Assembly (NCBI GenBank): GCA_016714565.1 | Contig: JADKDM010000023.1 | Location: forward strand, 1-64,000 | DNA: 64,000 nt | Reading direction: 5' to 3' | Source: Candidatus Villigracilis propinquus | GTDB lineage: Bacteria; Chloroflexota; Anaerolineae; Anaerolineales; Villigracilaceae | In this document: in pieces, positions 36,704 through 46,485 of the stretch | Layout of the letters: the number at the start of each line of letters is the position of its first letter | Position numbering within the stretch: position 1 is the stretch's first letter | Position numbers and translations under genes: made by a program | Notes under the pieces: model-generated | The model's database searches: none | Seen by the model: only the letters and a program-made list of their open reading frames with translations | Told to the model about the DNA's origin: nothing

Positions 36704-38191
36704 ATGCCCCTCTCCCGACGTGACTTCCTCAAACTCGCCTCCCTCGTCACCGCAAGCGCGGCGCTCTCATCTTGCGCTCCCTCGCTAGCGTATAGCAGAC
36801 TCACAGGCGGCCTGCCCACCGTCCCGTGGACAGCGCTCTCCGCAAGTGACTTCCTCGCGCTGAACCGCATCACCTTCGGTGCAAGAGTGGAGGAGCGTGC
36901 CCGCTTTGTAGAGATTGGTTTACAAGCCTATATCGAAGAACAACTCAATCACGAATCCATCAACGACCTCGCCTGCGACCTTCGACTTTCGACCTTCGAC
37001 ACATTGAAAATGGAAGCCAACGAACTCGAAGGCATCAGCAATCAACTCTTCGACGGCTACGACCGTGAGAAAGTCCCCAACGAATTGCGTCAGGCAACCT
37101 TCCTGCGCCAGCTTTACAGCAAGCGTCAACTCTACGAAGTGATGGTTGAATTCTGGAGCGACCACTTCAACATCTTCATGGACAAGGAAAAAGAATTCTT
37201 CCTCAAAACCGTGGATGACCGCGAAGTGATTCGCAAACATGCGCTCGGTAATTTCCGCGACCTCGTGTGGGCGTCCGCGCATTCGCCAGCGATGATGATC
37301 TATCTCGACAATCAAGCCAACGAGAAAAGTCATCCCAACGAAAATTATGCGCGTGAGTTAATGGAACTCCACACCCTCGGCGTGGACGGCGGCTACTCTC
37401 AAAAAGATGTGATGGAACTTGCGCGCTGTCTCACGGGTTGGAATGTGAAGGAACATTTTTGGCTTGGTGATTTTGTCTTCAAGGAAGACCTGCATGACAC
37501 AGGTGAGAAAAATGTTTTGGGTCTTTCGATCCAGCCGTCGGGTCAGGCAGAGGCGGAGCAGGTCATCGAAATGCTGGTTGCGCATCCATCCACCGCAAAA
37601 TTTATCTGCACCAAACTCGCGCGTCGCTTCATCGCCGATAATCCGCCAGAGCAACTCATCGAAAAAGCCGCGCAAACTTTTCTCAACACGAATGGCGATA
37701 TCAAATCTGTGCTGCGTGTCATCCTGCTTGATGGCCTCCCGCTCGCGCAGCCCAAATACAAACGCCCCGTCAATTTTCTTTTGTCTGCGCTGCGCATGCT
37801 CAATGTTGAAACCGATGGCATCGCGCTGCATGAATATCTCGTCCGCATGGGGCAGCTTTATTTCAACTGGCCCACGCCCGATGGCTACCCCGATTACAGC
37901 GAGGCCTGGCAGGGCAACCTCATGCCGCGCTGGCAATTTGCCTTCGCGTTGATTCGCAACGAACTCGACGACACAAAACACAATCTCAATGCTTTACTGG
38001 ATGTCTCGTCTACTGGCATTTTACAAGACGATATAGATTCAATTACATCTTTATTATTAGGCGCCCCGTTAGAGCGCTTCGCTCGTAACGAAATAATTGA
38101 CTCCGTCCGAGCAGCAGGCGCCACCGATGAAGAGACTCGTCAAATCATCGCCGCAAGCATCATCGCCTCGCCCGCGTTTCAATGGCGTTGA
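36704..38191 (+). CDS. DUF1800-family exported protein
   Basis: The 495-residue protein has a twin-arginine-like signal (SRRDFLKLASLV) and the DUF1800 core: LNRITFGAR, EFWSDHFNIFMDKE, SPAMMIYLDN, NENYARELMELHTLG, LARCLTGWNV. DUF1800 proteins are widely found beside DUF1501 partners, exactly as here, and are thought to be exported, but their reaction is unknown. A CTTCGACTTTCGACCTTCGAC word repeat (36976-36998) lies in frame near residue 92-98. A lipobox-like SSC also follows the signal. Start at 36704, with no clear ribosome site. Confidence 0.9.
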   Translation: MPLSRRDFLKLASLVTASAALSSCAPSLAYSRLTGGLPTVPWTALSASDFLALNRITFGARVEERARFVEIGLQAYIEEQLNHESINDLACDLRLSTFDTLKMEANELEGISNQLFDGYDREKVPNELRQATFLRQLYSKRQLYEVMVEFWSDHFNIFMDKEKEFFLKTVDDREVIRKHALGNFRDLVWASAHSPAMMIYLDNQANEKSHPNENYARELMELHTLGVDGGYSQKDVMELARCLTGWNVKEHFWLGDFVFKEDLHDTGEKNVLGLSIQPSGQAEAEQVIEMLVAHPSTAKFICTKLARRFIADNPPEQLIEKAAQTFLNTNGDIKSVLRVILLDGLPLAQPKYKRPVNFLLSALRMLNVETDGIALHEYLVRMGQLYFNWPTPDGYPDYSEAWQGNLMPRWQFAFALIRNELDDTKHNLNALLDVSSTGILQDDIDSITSLLLGAPLERFARNEIIDSVRAAGATDEETRQIIAASIIASPAFQWR

Positions 38192-38202
38192 CAATGTAGT
38201 AG

Positions 38203-38262
38203 CGACAAGCAACTTCAACAATTGAGATTGCTTCGACAAAAAGCCGTTACTCGCAATACGGA
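38203..38262. repeat. Degenerate copy of the GAAGCAATCTC palindromic repeat
   Basis: AGCGACAAGCAAC and GAGATTGCTTCGACAAAAAGCC with ACTCGCAATACGG resemble, on the opposite strand, the element at 16997-17115 (shared TTGCGA, GGC, CGAAGCAAT). Confidence 0.4.
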
Positions 38263-38275
38263 ATAAGGATTTTTA

Positions 38276-39465
38276 ATGCTTACCCAAACTTTACCAACCT
38301 GGCTCCCCCGCTTATCCTTCGCCCCCGTCAACACCGCCCCGCGCGGAGATACACTCGTCGTTGTCTTCCTCCGCGGCGCAGCGGACGTGCTCAACATGGT
38401 CGTCCCACACGGCGAAGACGCCTATTATCAATTGCGGCCTTCCTTGGGAATTGCAAGACCTGATGATTCAAAAACGAAGAAAGAAGAAAGAACAGTTGAC
38501 TTGGATGGTTTTTTTGGTTTGCATCCAAACATGAGTCCCTTGCTTGAAGCATGGCAAAGTGAACAGCTTGCCATCATCCACGCCTGCGGCGCACCTGACG
38601 AATCGCGCAGTCACTTCAAAGCGATGGAACTCATGGAGCGCGGCGTGGACGATGAACGCGGTCCCGCCTCAGGCTGGATCGGACGTCACCTCGCCACGTT
38701 GAACACGGGCAACTCATCACCATTGCGTGCCGTGGGAATGGGAACCCGTCCGCAACGCAGTTTGAGCGGAAGTGTGCCAGTCTCTGCCCTGCGCTCGATT
38801 ACGGATTTTCATCTTGGCGGTGATTTACGTGCTTTGCAGCAAATGCGCGCCGCATTGGAAACAGTTTATGCAGGCGATATTTTGGGACAAGAGACTTTAT
38901 CCATCATGGATACTCTCCAAAAACTTGATGTCCAAAATTACCAATCACCAATTACCAATTACCCCGACACCGAATTCGGCCTCGCCCTCAAACAAACCGC
39001 CATGCTCATCAAAGCGGAAGTGGGACTCGAAGTCTCAGCCATTGACCTCGGCGGCTGGGACACGCACTTCGCGCAAGGCTCATCCGCTGGCATCATGCCC
39101 AACCTGATGAAAGACCTCGCCGAAGGACTCGCCGCTTTCCATGCCGATATGGCTGACCATCAAAATCAACTTACCACCGTCACCATGTCCGAGTTTGGAC
39201 GGCGTGCATCTGAAAACGGCAGCCTCGGCACAGACCACGGTCACGGCAGCATGATGATGGTCTCGGCGGCAATGTGGACGGCGGCAAAGTCCACGGGCAG
39301 TGGCCTGGGCTGGCGGAAGGTCAACTCATTGGGCCAGGTGATTTGGCGGTCACAACAGATTATCGTGATGTGCTTTCCGAGATTTTGACGAAGCGATTGA
39401 ACAACTCAGCCACGAATGAAATATTCCCCGACTATCAGCCGACCATGCCAAATGTGATTGTATAG
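38276..39465 (+). CDS. DUF1501-family protein, one frameshift
   Basis: The partner of the DUF1800 gene. Sulfatase-like features of DUF1501 are visible: TLVVVFLRGAADVLNM near the start, HACGAPDESRSHF, AIDLGGWDTHFAQG, TVTMSEFGRRASENGSLGTDHGHG. The frame shifts near 39260 (one base missing in GGTCTCGG, probably GGTCCTCGG), after which the second frame gives GGKVHGQWPGLAEGQL and a normal end. The corrected product is about 396 residues. AAGGAT precedes the ATG. In frame near residue 222 the DNA is CCAATCACCAATTACCAATT-like, a repeated word string. It probably forms an exported pair with DUF1800. Confidence 0.9.
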
Positions 39466-39535
39466 TTTTATGGATTTGCAGGGCGCAGTAATTTGAGATA
39501 ACATCAAAATAGTTTTTATTTCATAGGAGGATACT

Positions 39536-40114
39536 ATGCTTCGACTCGGTTATTTCCTTTCACTGCTTCTTGTCCTGACCTTGGCCTGCTCAGCGCTTTC
39601 AGCCCCTGTGGCTAATCCTGTTGAGCCTGTTCAGGAAATCCCAACCGCACTTCCTCAAAATATAGAATCTCCAACGCAGGATGTTGCCCAAACATCCGAA
39701 CTTCAAAATTCCGCGCTTGTGGATTTTTACGATCCTGCCCGCAATCCAGCCGATGATCTGACACAAGCCATTGTGGTCGCGCAAAAGGAAAACAAACGCA
39801 TCATGCTTGAACTAGGTGGAGATTGGTGCATCTGGTGCAAATACATGGATGACTTCTACAAATCCCATCCTGATATTCTGCAAGTTCGCGTTGAGAATTA
39901 TGTGCTTGTGAAGGTAAATGTCAGCGAGGAGAATGAGAATCTGGAATTTCTTTCGCAATTCCCTGAGGCAGCAGGCTATCCTCACATTTATATTTTGGAA
40001 AGCGATGGGACACTCCTGCATTCCCAGAACACAGCAGACCTTGAAGATGGCGCGGATTCGTATGTCCCTGAAGTGTTCGTGGCTTTCCTGCAAGAGTGGG
40101 CTCCGGCTAAATAA
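39536..40114 (+). CDS. Thioredoxin-fold lipoprotein (CxxC)
   Basis: The 192-residue protein has a lipobox (LVLTLAC near residue 18), a linker to about residue 60, and a thioredoxin fold with the active-site CIWC in GGDWCIWCKYMDDF, followed by VLVKVNVSE, a cis-Pro-like GYPHIYILESDG segment and a C-terminal helix. DsbD-gamma/DUF255-like thioredoxins of this shape reduce or oxidise thiols on the outer face of the membrane. It is outside the cytoplasm by signal. AGGAGGATACT precedes the ATG. Confidence 0.85.
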   Translation: MLRLGYFLSLLLVLTLACSALSAPVANPVEPVQEIPTALPQNIESPTQDVAQTSELQNSALVDFYDPARNPADDLTQAIVVAQKENKRIMLELGGDWCIWCKYMDDFYKSHPDILQVRVENYVLVKVNVSEENENLEFLSQFPEAAGYPHIYILESDGTLLHSQNTADLEDGADSYVPEVFVAFLQEWAPAK

Positions 40115-40117
40115 AAC

Positions 40118-40144
40118 AAGGGCGACCGTATCGGTCGCCCTTTT
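40118..40144. terminator. Bidirectional terminator between convergent genes
   Basis: AAGGGCGACCG / CGGTCGCCCTT (40118-40128, 40132-40142), TAT loop, T4 on the right. Confidence 0.85.
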
Positions 40145-40153
40145 AATTTCTTA

Positions 40154-41185
40154 CTACCTTCCAAAATCCACGGCAATGTAATCCCCAAAGCCTCCACTTG
40201 AGTAGTATGCGTATCCAACGCCTATTTCTGTTGAGTTTGGATTCAAGATCGCGTCACGGTGAATCTGGTCGCTCATCCACCAGATCATTGCCGCCTCTGG
40301 CCCGCCTCCACCGTAGATGATCTCTTCTGTGAACGTACCTGAATATCCCGAAGCAAGCACTCGTGAATAAGATGAAGAACCATTTGAACCGGTGTGGCTG
40401 ATGTTGTTATTGCAAGCCATGTCCCCTGCGTGGCCTTGCGCCGCTGCGCTGAGGACAGAATTAACTGCCAGAGCAGGCAGGCCAGCGTTTGCACGTTCTG
40501 AATTAATGAGGGATGCGATCTGGTTAACGTAACCGGCATTCTGGCTATAACCACAATACGCATTTCCACCGGATGTTCCGCCCGAGGATGATTGTGTGGG
40601 ACTCGCTCCTAAAGTAGTGGGGACAGTTGTGCTGCTTCCCACTACAACCTTCACCCAAAATGTCTTTTCAATTCCGATGAAGACATCACTTCCTGTAACG
40701 GTATTCAATGTGAAGTAGCCTGTGTACGCGCCATTCGTGGCGGGAGCGGTCAACTCCACAGAGACTTGGACCTTGTCATTTGGAAGAGTGGCAGCTATCG
40801 GCGCGGAAAGAGGCGCGCTCATTTGGTCGCCCGCTGCGAACTTCAACGAATAATTGATCCACGGACAGGTGCCAGTGTTCTGGAATTCCCAGGTCTTCGT
40901 AAATTTCTCGCCAGCCTTTACTTGCGTATTGTCTTGAATGGTCACATCACGCAAAAGGACGGCGGTGTTCGTGCAGTTGGCTGGCGCGGTGATGGCGAGG
41001 GTTGGCGTTTCTGTGATCGCAAGCGTGGGAGTTAAAGTAAGTGGAACAAACCCCGCCTTCGTTGGCGCAAGTGTAGCCGTGACAAAATTCGACGGCGTCG
41101 GTGTTTCCACATCATCCACCTGCACCGAGACGCAGGCAGATAAAAGAAATAGAAGAAGGAATGTGATTAGTATTTTATTTTTCAT
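40154..41185 (-). CDS. Lipoprotein with NBR1-type Ig domain and CAP domain
   Basis: The 343-residue lipoprotein has a signal peptide ending in LLSAC, a Thr/Pro linker, an NBR1-like Ig domain (GEKFTKTWEFQNTGTCPW, APLSAPIAATLPNDKVQVSVE-type strand pair), a Ser/Gly-rich hinge near residue 205, and a C-terminal CAP/SCP domain (NSERANAGLPALAVN, AAAQGHAGDMACNN, SHTGSNG, GYAYYSSGG). CAP domains of bacteria are extracellular and of uncertain activity. The Ig domain recurs in the gene at 51346. It is surface-anchored by inference. Confidence 0.88.
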   Translation of the reverse strand: MKNKILITFLLLFLLSACVSVQVDDVETPTPSNFVTATLAPTKAGFVPLTLTPTLAITETPTLAITAPANCTNTAVLLRDVTIQDNTQVKAGEKFTKTWEFQNTGTCPWINYSLKFAAGDQMSAPLSAPIAATLPNDKVQVSVELTAPATNGAYTGYFTLNTVTGSDVFIGIEKTFWVKVVVGSSTTVPTTLGASPTQSSSGGTSGGNAYCGYSQNAGYVNQIASLINSERANAGLPALAVNSVLSAAAQGHAGDMACNNNISHTGSNGSSSYSRVLASGYSGTFTEEIIYGGGGPEAAMIWWMSDQIHRDAILNPNSTEIGVGYAYYSSGGFGDYIAVDFGR

Positions 41186-41219
41186 AGAGTGGTCTACGGT
41201 CTATCGTCCATCGTCTGGC

Positions 41220-43488
41220 TCAAAACATCATCAACTGTCCCTTGGATTCTTCGACGGGATCGCTGGCAACTTGTTCTTCAAATGTCTCGCGCGTCAAGAT
41301 CGGGACCTCGAGCAGGCTGCGCAGCAAACGATATTTCACCAGCTTATGTTTTTTCAAACGCACCTTGAGCGATGGGTCGCGTTCCTGCTTGTAGGCTGCG
41401 AGTGCGGCGCGCCCGCCGGGGATGACGATGATGGTTTGCTCGTCGGCATGTTCCAGCGCACGGTTGAGCAAGGCGGATGCCAGCACATTGAATTTTTTGA
41501 CGACCCGTCCGTTATCTTTCCAGGTCACTACTTTATCATTTACAGATGATTGATAGTTAAGTCTTTTCCCGATTTTTTCGATCAGCCCAAAGATAATTTT
41601 CAAGTCTTCTCGCCGCGCGGATGCGATATCTTCGTCGCGCAGCTTCCAGCTTGCACCACTCTTCTCTGCATACGAATTCAGCACTGCGTAGATCAACCCC
41701 TTGGACGGAGTCAATCAACCCCGGAAAGCGCGGATACAGATCCTCTTCCACTTCCAAAAATATCGCGTTCGGATTCTTCTGCAAATAAGTGACCACAGCC
41801 ATTTCCGCAAGGTCTGAAAGCGATTCTTCACTATCTGCTGGTCGAGTAGAGCGAGTGTTCTTCTCGCTCGTATCGAGACCCATTTTCATATTCACCCCCC
41901 ACATCCCCGTCTCCAAATTCTCGCCCGTCGAATAATGCATGAATCTTTCATCATCCTTCAAGGCTGATGAAAATAATCCATGGATCTTTCGCAAGGTTTC
42001 ATCGAATTCAAGTTCAGGCTGCTTGAGCGCATTCGCTTCTTCCAAAGCGATCAGCCCCGCAGTGTGGATGTGTAAATAACTAGCGGGTTCACCGCGCGCG
42101 CATAAGTATTCATAAATGGATTTTTGCAAAACGTCTGCGTCTGTATTCGCAGGCTTCGGTTTTTGCGCGGTTTTCCAAATGACTTGCACGGCATCATGTT
42201 CGGTTCGCAGCGCAACGCTTTCCAATTTGAATCCCGCCGTGTGCGCCGCCGTAAACGCCGAAGTAATAAAAGCCGGTTCGGGTTCGGGGATGAGGCAGAA
42301 CATCGGCACGCCATCCGCGAGCAAACCATTCAAGTGACTGAAGATCGCGTGCAACGCTGTCGCGCTCCACGCCCAGTCATAACGCCTGCGCCGCAGCGCA
42401 ACTTTGTACGGCTCCACCGCATCCTTGCCCCACAGCCAGCCAGCCCACAACGCAGAAAGAGTCCAAAACGCCTGGTTTGGGCGCGGCACTGAGCCGATCA
42501 CTGCGGCGATTGGAATTTCTTTTTTGACTTCATCCGCAAGCTGTTTGAGACGACCTTCATAGATGCAGATGCCGCCACTCTCTGGAATTCTCTTTGGCCA
42601 CGCTTCAAACGGGACAGGTGAGCCTGATGCGGCAAACAAGCCGACTCCACGCTCAAGCATCATCCACACGTTGTGCTCGCGGAATTGATTCGGCGTGCTC
42701 AACTGCTTCGGTCTCGGCCTTTCGGAGGGATGCGCCCATAGCGTGTTGCCAGCGTCACAGGCCAGAAGGATGAGCGCCATCAGCGCGCGTTTTCGCTCGG
42801 GAGATAGGGTCAGGCTATCAAGGCGGTTGATGACTGTGGTCAACACATACAGCGGGCGTGGCAAATAATGCTGAATTGCCTCCTCCGCATAATTACGATC
42901 TTCATCTTTGAGCGAGACCACACGCTCAAAAGCGCGCGAACGGTGCAGCCCGTCTGTGGCTGCGATCCGTTTTGCGTGTTCCTTGTCTTCCTCCGTGGCG
43001 GAATGCTCGCCAGAGTCCCCGCACTGTGGGCATTCATAAATGCGTGCGTAGGGCGTGTCCTCTCCCTTGTGCCAGAGAAAAGCCTGCGCCTGAATTTGTT
43101 GGTTACATTTTTCGCATGTGGTGAAATACAGGGATTGAAGGTGTCCCGCGAGTCTTTCCTCCCCTTTTTTGACTGCCCCCAAATCTGCAAGTGCGGCGAT
43201 GAATTCTGATTCTGGCGGCGGGTTGGCGAATATCTCCAGCAGAAAGCGGGTGACGGGGTTGTTGGCCGTGACGAGTACACGGTATCCGCTGCGCGCGGCT
43301 TCGAGGACGAGTCGCGGGGAGAATCCGAATGGGTCGAGCAACCAGCTGCCAGTTACGCCCTGAGCCGCGCCGAAGGGTTGATGCGAGAGCCAGGCGGAGA
43401 TGACTCCCTCTTCAAGGGGAGGCAAAAATCGCGAGAGCGGTCCCGAATCCGCTGGTTTGAATCCCGGAATGTAAGGCTGGTGCTCCAT
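41220..43488 (-). CDS. Methylase-fold protein with Zn ribbon, degenerate catalytic motif, one frameshift
   Basis: The corrected product is about 755 residues. It has an AdoMet-binding-like start (WLLDPFGFSPRLVLEAARSG, ANNPVTRFLLE), a Zn ribbon (CEKCNQ ... CPQCGD near residues 128-156) and helical C-terminal part, arranged like COG1743-type adenine methylases. Where such enzymes have DPPY, this reads GSVPRPNQAFW before a matching helix (LSALWAGWLWG), so methyl transfer is doubtful. A one-base break near 41708 separates the last 160 residues. A word-repeat insertion (41837-41880) encodes SEKNTRSTRPADSEE within the region. Function unknown. Confidence 0.5.
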
Positions 43489-43624
43489 CTGAGGTAGATA
43501 CGCATCCTATCATGGCGGGCAAAATTACCCTTGGCTCATTACAACATTGTCAATGGATTTCAAAAAATTGTATGTAAAATTGTACTCGAAAAGGTGATAG
43601 AATCTTGTTAAGGAAACAACACAC

Positions 43625-44776
43625 ATGGCATCCGGGGAACAAATACTTATCGTTGAGAGTGATCCAGATATCGCGGATTTGATCGGGAGGCAATCGCTTC
43701 AGCCGCTTGGCTACCAGGTGACTGTGGTGGGGGATGCGGCCTCTGCGCTCAAACGCGCGGTTCAGACTCCCCCGGACCTGATCCTCGCTAATTTAAATTT
43801 GCCTGGCTTGAGCGGGAAAGACCTGATCGCGGCGCTGAATTCCCAAGGCGTGAAGTCGCCTCTCATTATTATTGCAGAAAAAGGACAGGAGGCGGATGCC
43901 ATTCAGGCGTTTCGGCTGGGCTCCAACGATGTAATGTTCTGGCCTCTGCGCGATGCTGAAGTAGTGTCCATTGTAGAGCGTGCCCTGCGTCAGACTCAGG
44001 AAACCCGCGAACGGCAAAAGCTCGACCGCCAGTTAAAAGCCGCGAACGATGAGCTGCAAAAGAGATTGCGCGATTTGATGAATATCCTCTCGATTGCAAA
44101 GGCTGTGGTTTCGATCACAGACCAGCGCGTGTTATTTGACCGAATTCTCGAAAGCGCCCAGCAATTGGCCGAAGCGGATATGTGCTGGCTGATGCTGCGC
44201 GATGAAAAGACCAAAACGTATTTGCTGCGCGCGCAGCGAAACCTGCCTGAAGCATGGGCCAAGAAAATGAACCAGCCCGTGGATGACGGCATCAGCTCGC
44301 TGGTGGCGCTTTCAGGCGAAAGTTTGCTGATGAACGGATCGCCCTTGCAGAAGTTTAAACTGGCTTCGTTGGGCAAGGCGGCAGGAGTCATTCCGATCAA
44401 GATCCAAAATGAAGTGATCGGCCTGTTGATCGTGGCTCGCAAGAATGATCGTGAGTTCTCCCGCGATGCCCAGACCATGCTCGAAGCCATGGCAGATTAC
44501 GCGTCCATTTCGCTGGTGAATGCGCGCTTATTCCGCGCCCTCGAGCAGACTGCTGAAAATGCGCGCGCGGGTGAGAAACACCGCCATGCCGCGCTTGAGT
44601 CCATTCGTGAGGCAATACAGGGGGAGGTGCAGGCGGCAACGTATCCGTTGCATCTGGTGTTAACTGAGATGCCCGGCGCCCTGAACGCTGAACAGAAAAA
44701 AGCGCTTGAGTCTGTTCAAACTGCATTGCAACGCCTTTCCCGTTCCTCTGAAAAGACAGTAGTCCCATCAAAATAA
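43625..44776 (+). CDS. Pseudo-receiver plus GAF signalling protein
   Basis: The 383-residue protein begins with a CheY-like receiver (ILIVESDPDIADLI, SPLIIIAEKG), but the phosphorylation Asp position reads LILANLNLPG, with Asn instead of Asp, so it probably cannot be phosphorylated. A coiled coil (about 120-155) leads to a GAF domain (about 150-310: SITDQRVLFDRILESAQQL, GVIPIKIQNEVIGLLIVARK) and a helical tail that resembles a dimerisation helix but lacks an HATPase. It is 18 bp upstream of the kinase gene and clearly in one operon. AAGGAAACA precedes the ATG. Confidence 0.8.
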   Translation: MASGEQILIVESDPDIADLIGRQSLQPLGYQVTVVGDAASALKRAVQTPPDLILANLNLPGLSGKDLIAALNSQGVKSPLIIIAEKGQEADAIQAFRLGSNDVMFWPLRDAEVVSIVERALRQTQETRERQKLDRQLKAANDELQKRLRDLMNILSIAKAVVSITDQRVLFDRILESAQQLAEADMCWLMLRDEKTKTYLLRAQRNLPEAWAKKMNQPVDDGISSLVALSGESLLMNGSPLQKFKLASLGKAAGVIPIKIQNEVIGLLIVARKNDREFSRDAQTMLEAMADYASISLVNARLFRALEQTAENARAGEKHRHAALESIREAIQGEVQAATYPLHLVLTEMPGALNAEQKKALESVQTALQRLSRSSEKTVVPSK

Positions 44777-44794
44777 ACGAGCACCTTTGACCTC

Positions 44795-46243
44795 ATGCCA
44801 AATCAGGATCTTATTCTACTTGCCCTAAACTCATCGCCAATTTTAGATTTGATGCAGCGGGCATTGCATGCTGCCGGGTATGAAGTGGCGGTTGCGCATG
44901 ATCGATCCGGGTTGAATAAATCCATGCAGGAGGCCATCCCTGCGTTGATGATCATTGGAGAGACGTTTGCCGAGCAGGATGGTTTTGCCATTTCAAGCGA
45001 AATGCTGGAACGTTTTCCCACGCTTCCGATCATTTTTTATGCGGATAAGGATACGACAGGCTTTGCCAAGTCTGTGCTTAAGAACGGGTTGAGCGGGTAT
45101 CTCTATCCGCCGCTGCAAATGGCGGATATTGTGGAGGAAGTTCAGAAAAGCCTTGCGCGTGCAAGGAGATTGGGGGATTGGCTGCGCCGCGAAGTGAGAC
45201 GAACCACATCGTCACTGGCGGAAAAAGCGAAAATATCTGAAGCAGAACGAACCAAGCTGGAAGCGATCATTTCCAATATTCAGGACGGCGTGGTGGTGAT
45301 GGATGAGCATCAGCGCGTTCTGTTGGTCAACCGCGCAGTACGTGACATATTCAACCTCGGCGAGGCGGAAGTGAATGGCCGTTCATTCGGAGATATTATT
45401 TCGAACGCGGATATGGTTGCCCTGTTATCCCGATCAAGTGAAGGCCCATTGAAATATCACGAGATCAATTTTGACGATGGCCGGGTGTTCAACGCCCAAT
45501 TTACCCCGATCCCGAAAATAGGCGCGGCCGTGACCATGCAGGATATTTCCTACCTGAAAGAATTGGACCGCCTGAAAAGCGATTTTATCCATACCGTTTC
45601 ACATGACCTTCGCTCGCCGCTGACTGCCGTACTTGGATATACGGAATTGGTCGAACGCACAGGACCGTTAAACCAAAATCAGCAGGAATTTTTACATCGC
45701 TTGCAGGGAAGTGTTCAACATATCACGAACTTGATCAACGATCTGTTGGATCTGGGCCGGCTCGAAGCAGGCTTTGATACGCGCCGTGAGATGATCCAGC
45801 TTGATGGTGTGCTTAAATATACGCTGGACATGTTCGACTCGCAGGTTAAGAAAAAGTCCATTGACCTTGCGGTGGATATTTCCCCCAACATTATGCCACT
45901 GCGCGCAAACCCGATTCGTATTCGCCAGATGCTGGATAACCTTGTTGGGAATGCCATAAAGTACACGCCAAATGGCGGCCATATTCTTGTCAGCGTTTCC
46001 ATGCAGGATAAGCAGATCGTCTTTAAGGTGCATGATACCGGTCCCGGCATCAGCCAGGAAGAACAAAGCCGTGTCTTTGAAAAATTCTATCGCGCCACCA
46101 ATGCTCCTGATGGTGTAACAGGTTCCGGTCTGGGGCTGGCTATTGTCAAGTCCATTGTGGATAGCCATCAAGGGCGGGTATGGGTCGAGTCAACACTTGG
46201 GACGGGTTCCACGTTTGTGGTTTTGCTTCCGGCGCATGAATAA
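44795..46243 (+). CDS. Pseudo-receiver/PAS histidine kinase
   Basis: A 482-residue kinase: a receiver-like domain (1-125) whose Asp position reads MIIGETFAEQDG, not Asp; a PAS domain (155-260: IISNIQDGVVVMDEHQRVLLVN); HisKA with FIHTVSHDLRSPLTAVLGY; HATPase with NLVGNAIKYTPNGG, DTGPGIS and GSGLGLAIVKSIV. No membrane helix. The two genes of the operon both carry non-canonical receivers, so they may form a signalling pair whose receivers serve only as binding modules. The cognate regulator is not adjacent; the response regulator at 54691 is distant. Confidence 0.88.
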   Translation: MPNQDLILLALNSSPILDLMQRALHAAGYEVAVAHDRSGLNKSMQEAIPALMIIGETFAEQDGFAISSEMLERFPTLPIIFYADKDTTGFAKSVLKNGLSGYLYPPLQMADIVEEVQKSLARARRLGDWLRREVRRTTSSLAEKAKISEAERTKLEAIISNIQDGVVVMDEHQRVLLVNRAVRDIFNLGEAEVNGRSFGDIISNADMVALLSRSSEGPLKYHEINFDDGRVFNAQFTPIPKIGAAVTMQDISYLKELDRLKSDFIHTVSHDLRSPLTAVLGYTELVERTGPLNQNQQEFLHRLQGSVQHITNLINDLLDLGRLEAGFDTRREMIQLDGVLKYTLDMFDSQVKKKSIDLAVDISPNIMPLRANPIRIRQMLDNLVGNAIKYTPNGGHILVSVSMQDKQIVFKVHDTGPGISQEEQSRVFEKFYRATNAPDGVTGSGLGLAIVKSIVDSHQGRVWVESTLGTGSTFVVLLPAHE

Positions 46244-46276
46244 TTTTTTCCTCTCCAGGTTGTAATTCATTTCGCT

Positions 46277-46306
46277 GAACCGCAACATGAATGTTGCGGT
46301 TCTTTG
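46277..46306 (+). terminator. Terminator of the kinase operon
   Basis: GAACCGCAAC / GTTGCGGTTC arms (46277-46286, 46293-46302), loop ATGAAT, then TTTGTTT. Confidence 0.8.
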
Positions 46307-46319
46307 TTTATTAAATGAT

Positions 46320-46349
46320 GTTGCCGCCGAGGGTGAACTCGGCGGCAAC
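46320..46349. other. Second perfect hairpin in a 240-bp intergenic gap
   Basis: GTTGCCGCCGAG / CTCGGCGGCAAC (46320-46331, 46338-46349) is followed by TTTCGCC, then an AGGAGGAGACAGGGAGGAG stretch and a GGAGAC/GTCTCC pair (46363-46405). No ORF is evident. It could be part of a small RNA or a repeat. Confidence 0.35.
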
Positions 46350-46485
46350 TTTCGCCAAAGGAGGAGACAGGGAGGAGATTATTGAGGTGTCTTAGTTCCG
46401 TCTCCGCATTTATATTAATCGATTACATTTTTTTAGGCTATCGTCAAATGTCACCGATTGAATGTGATAATATTCACAAATAAAA

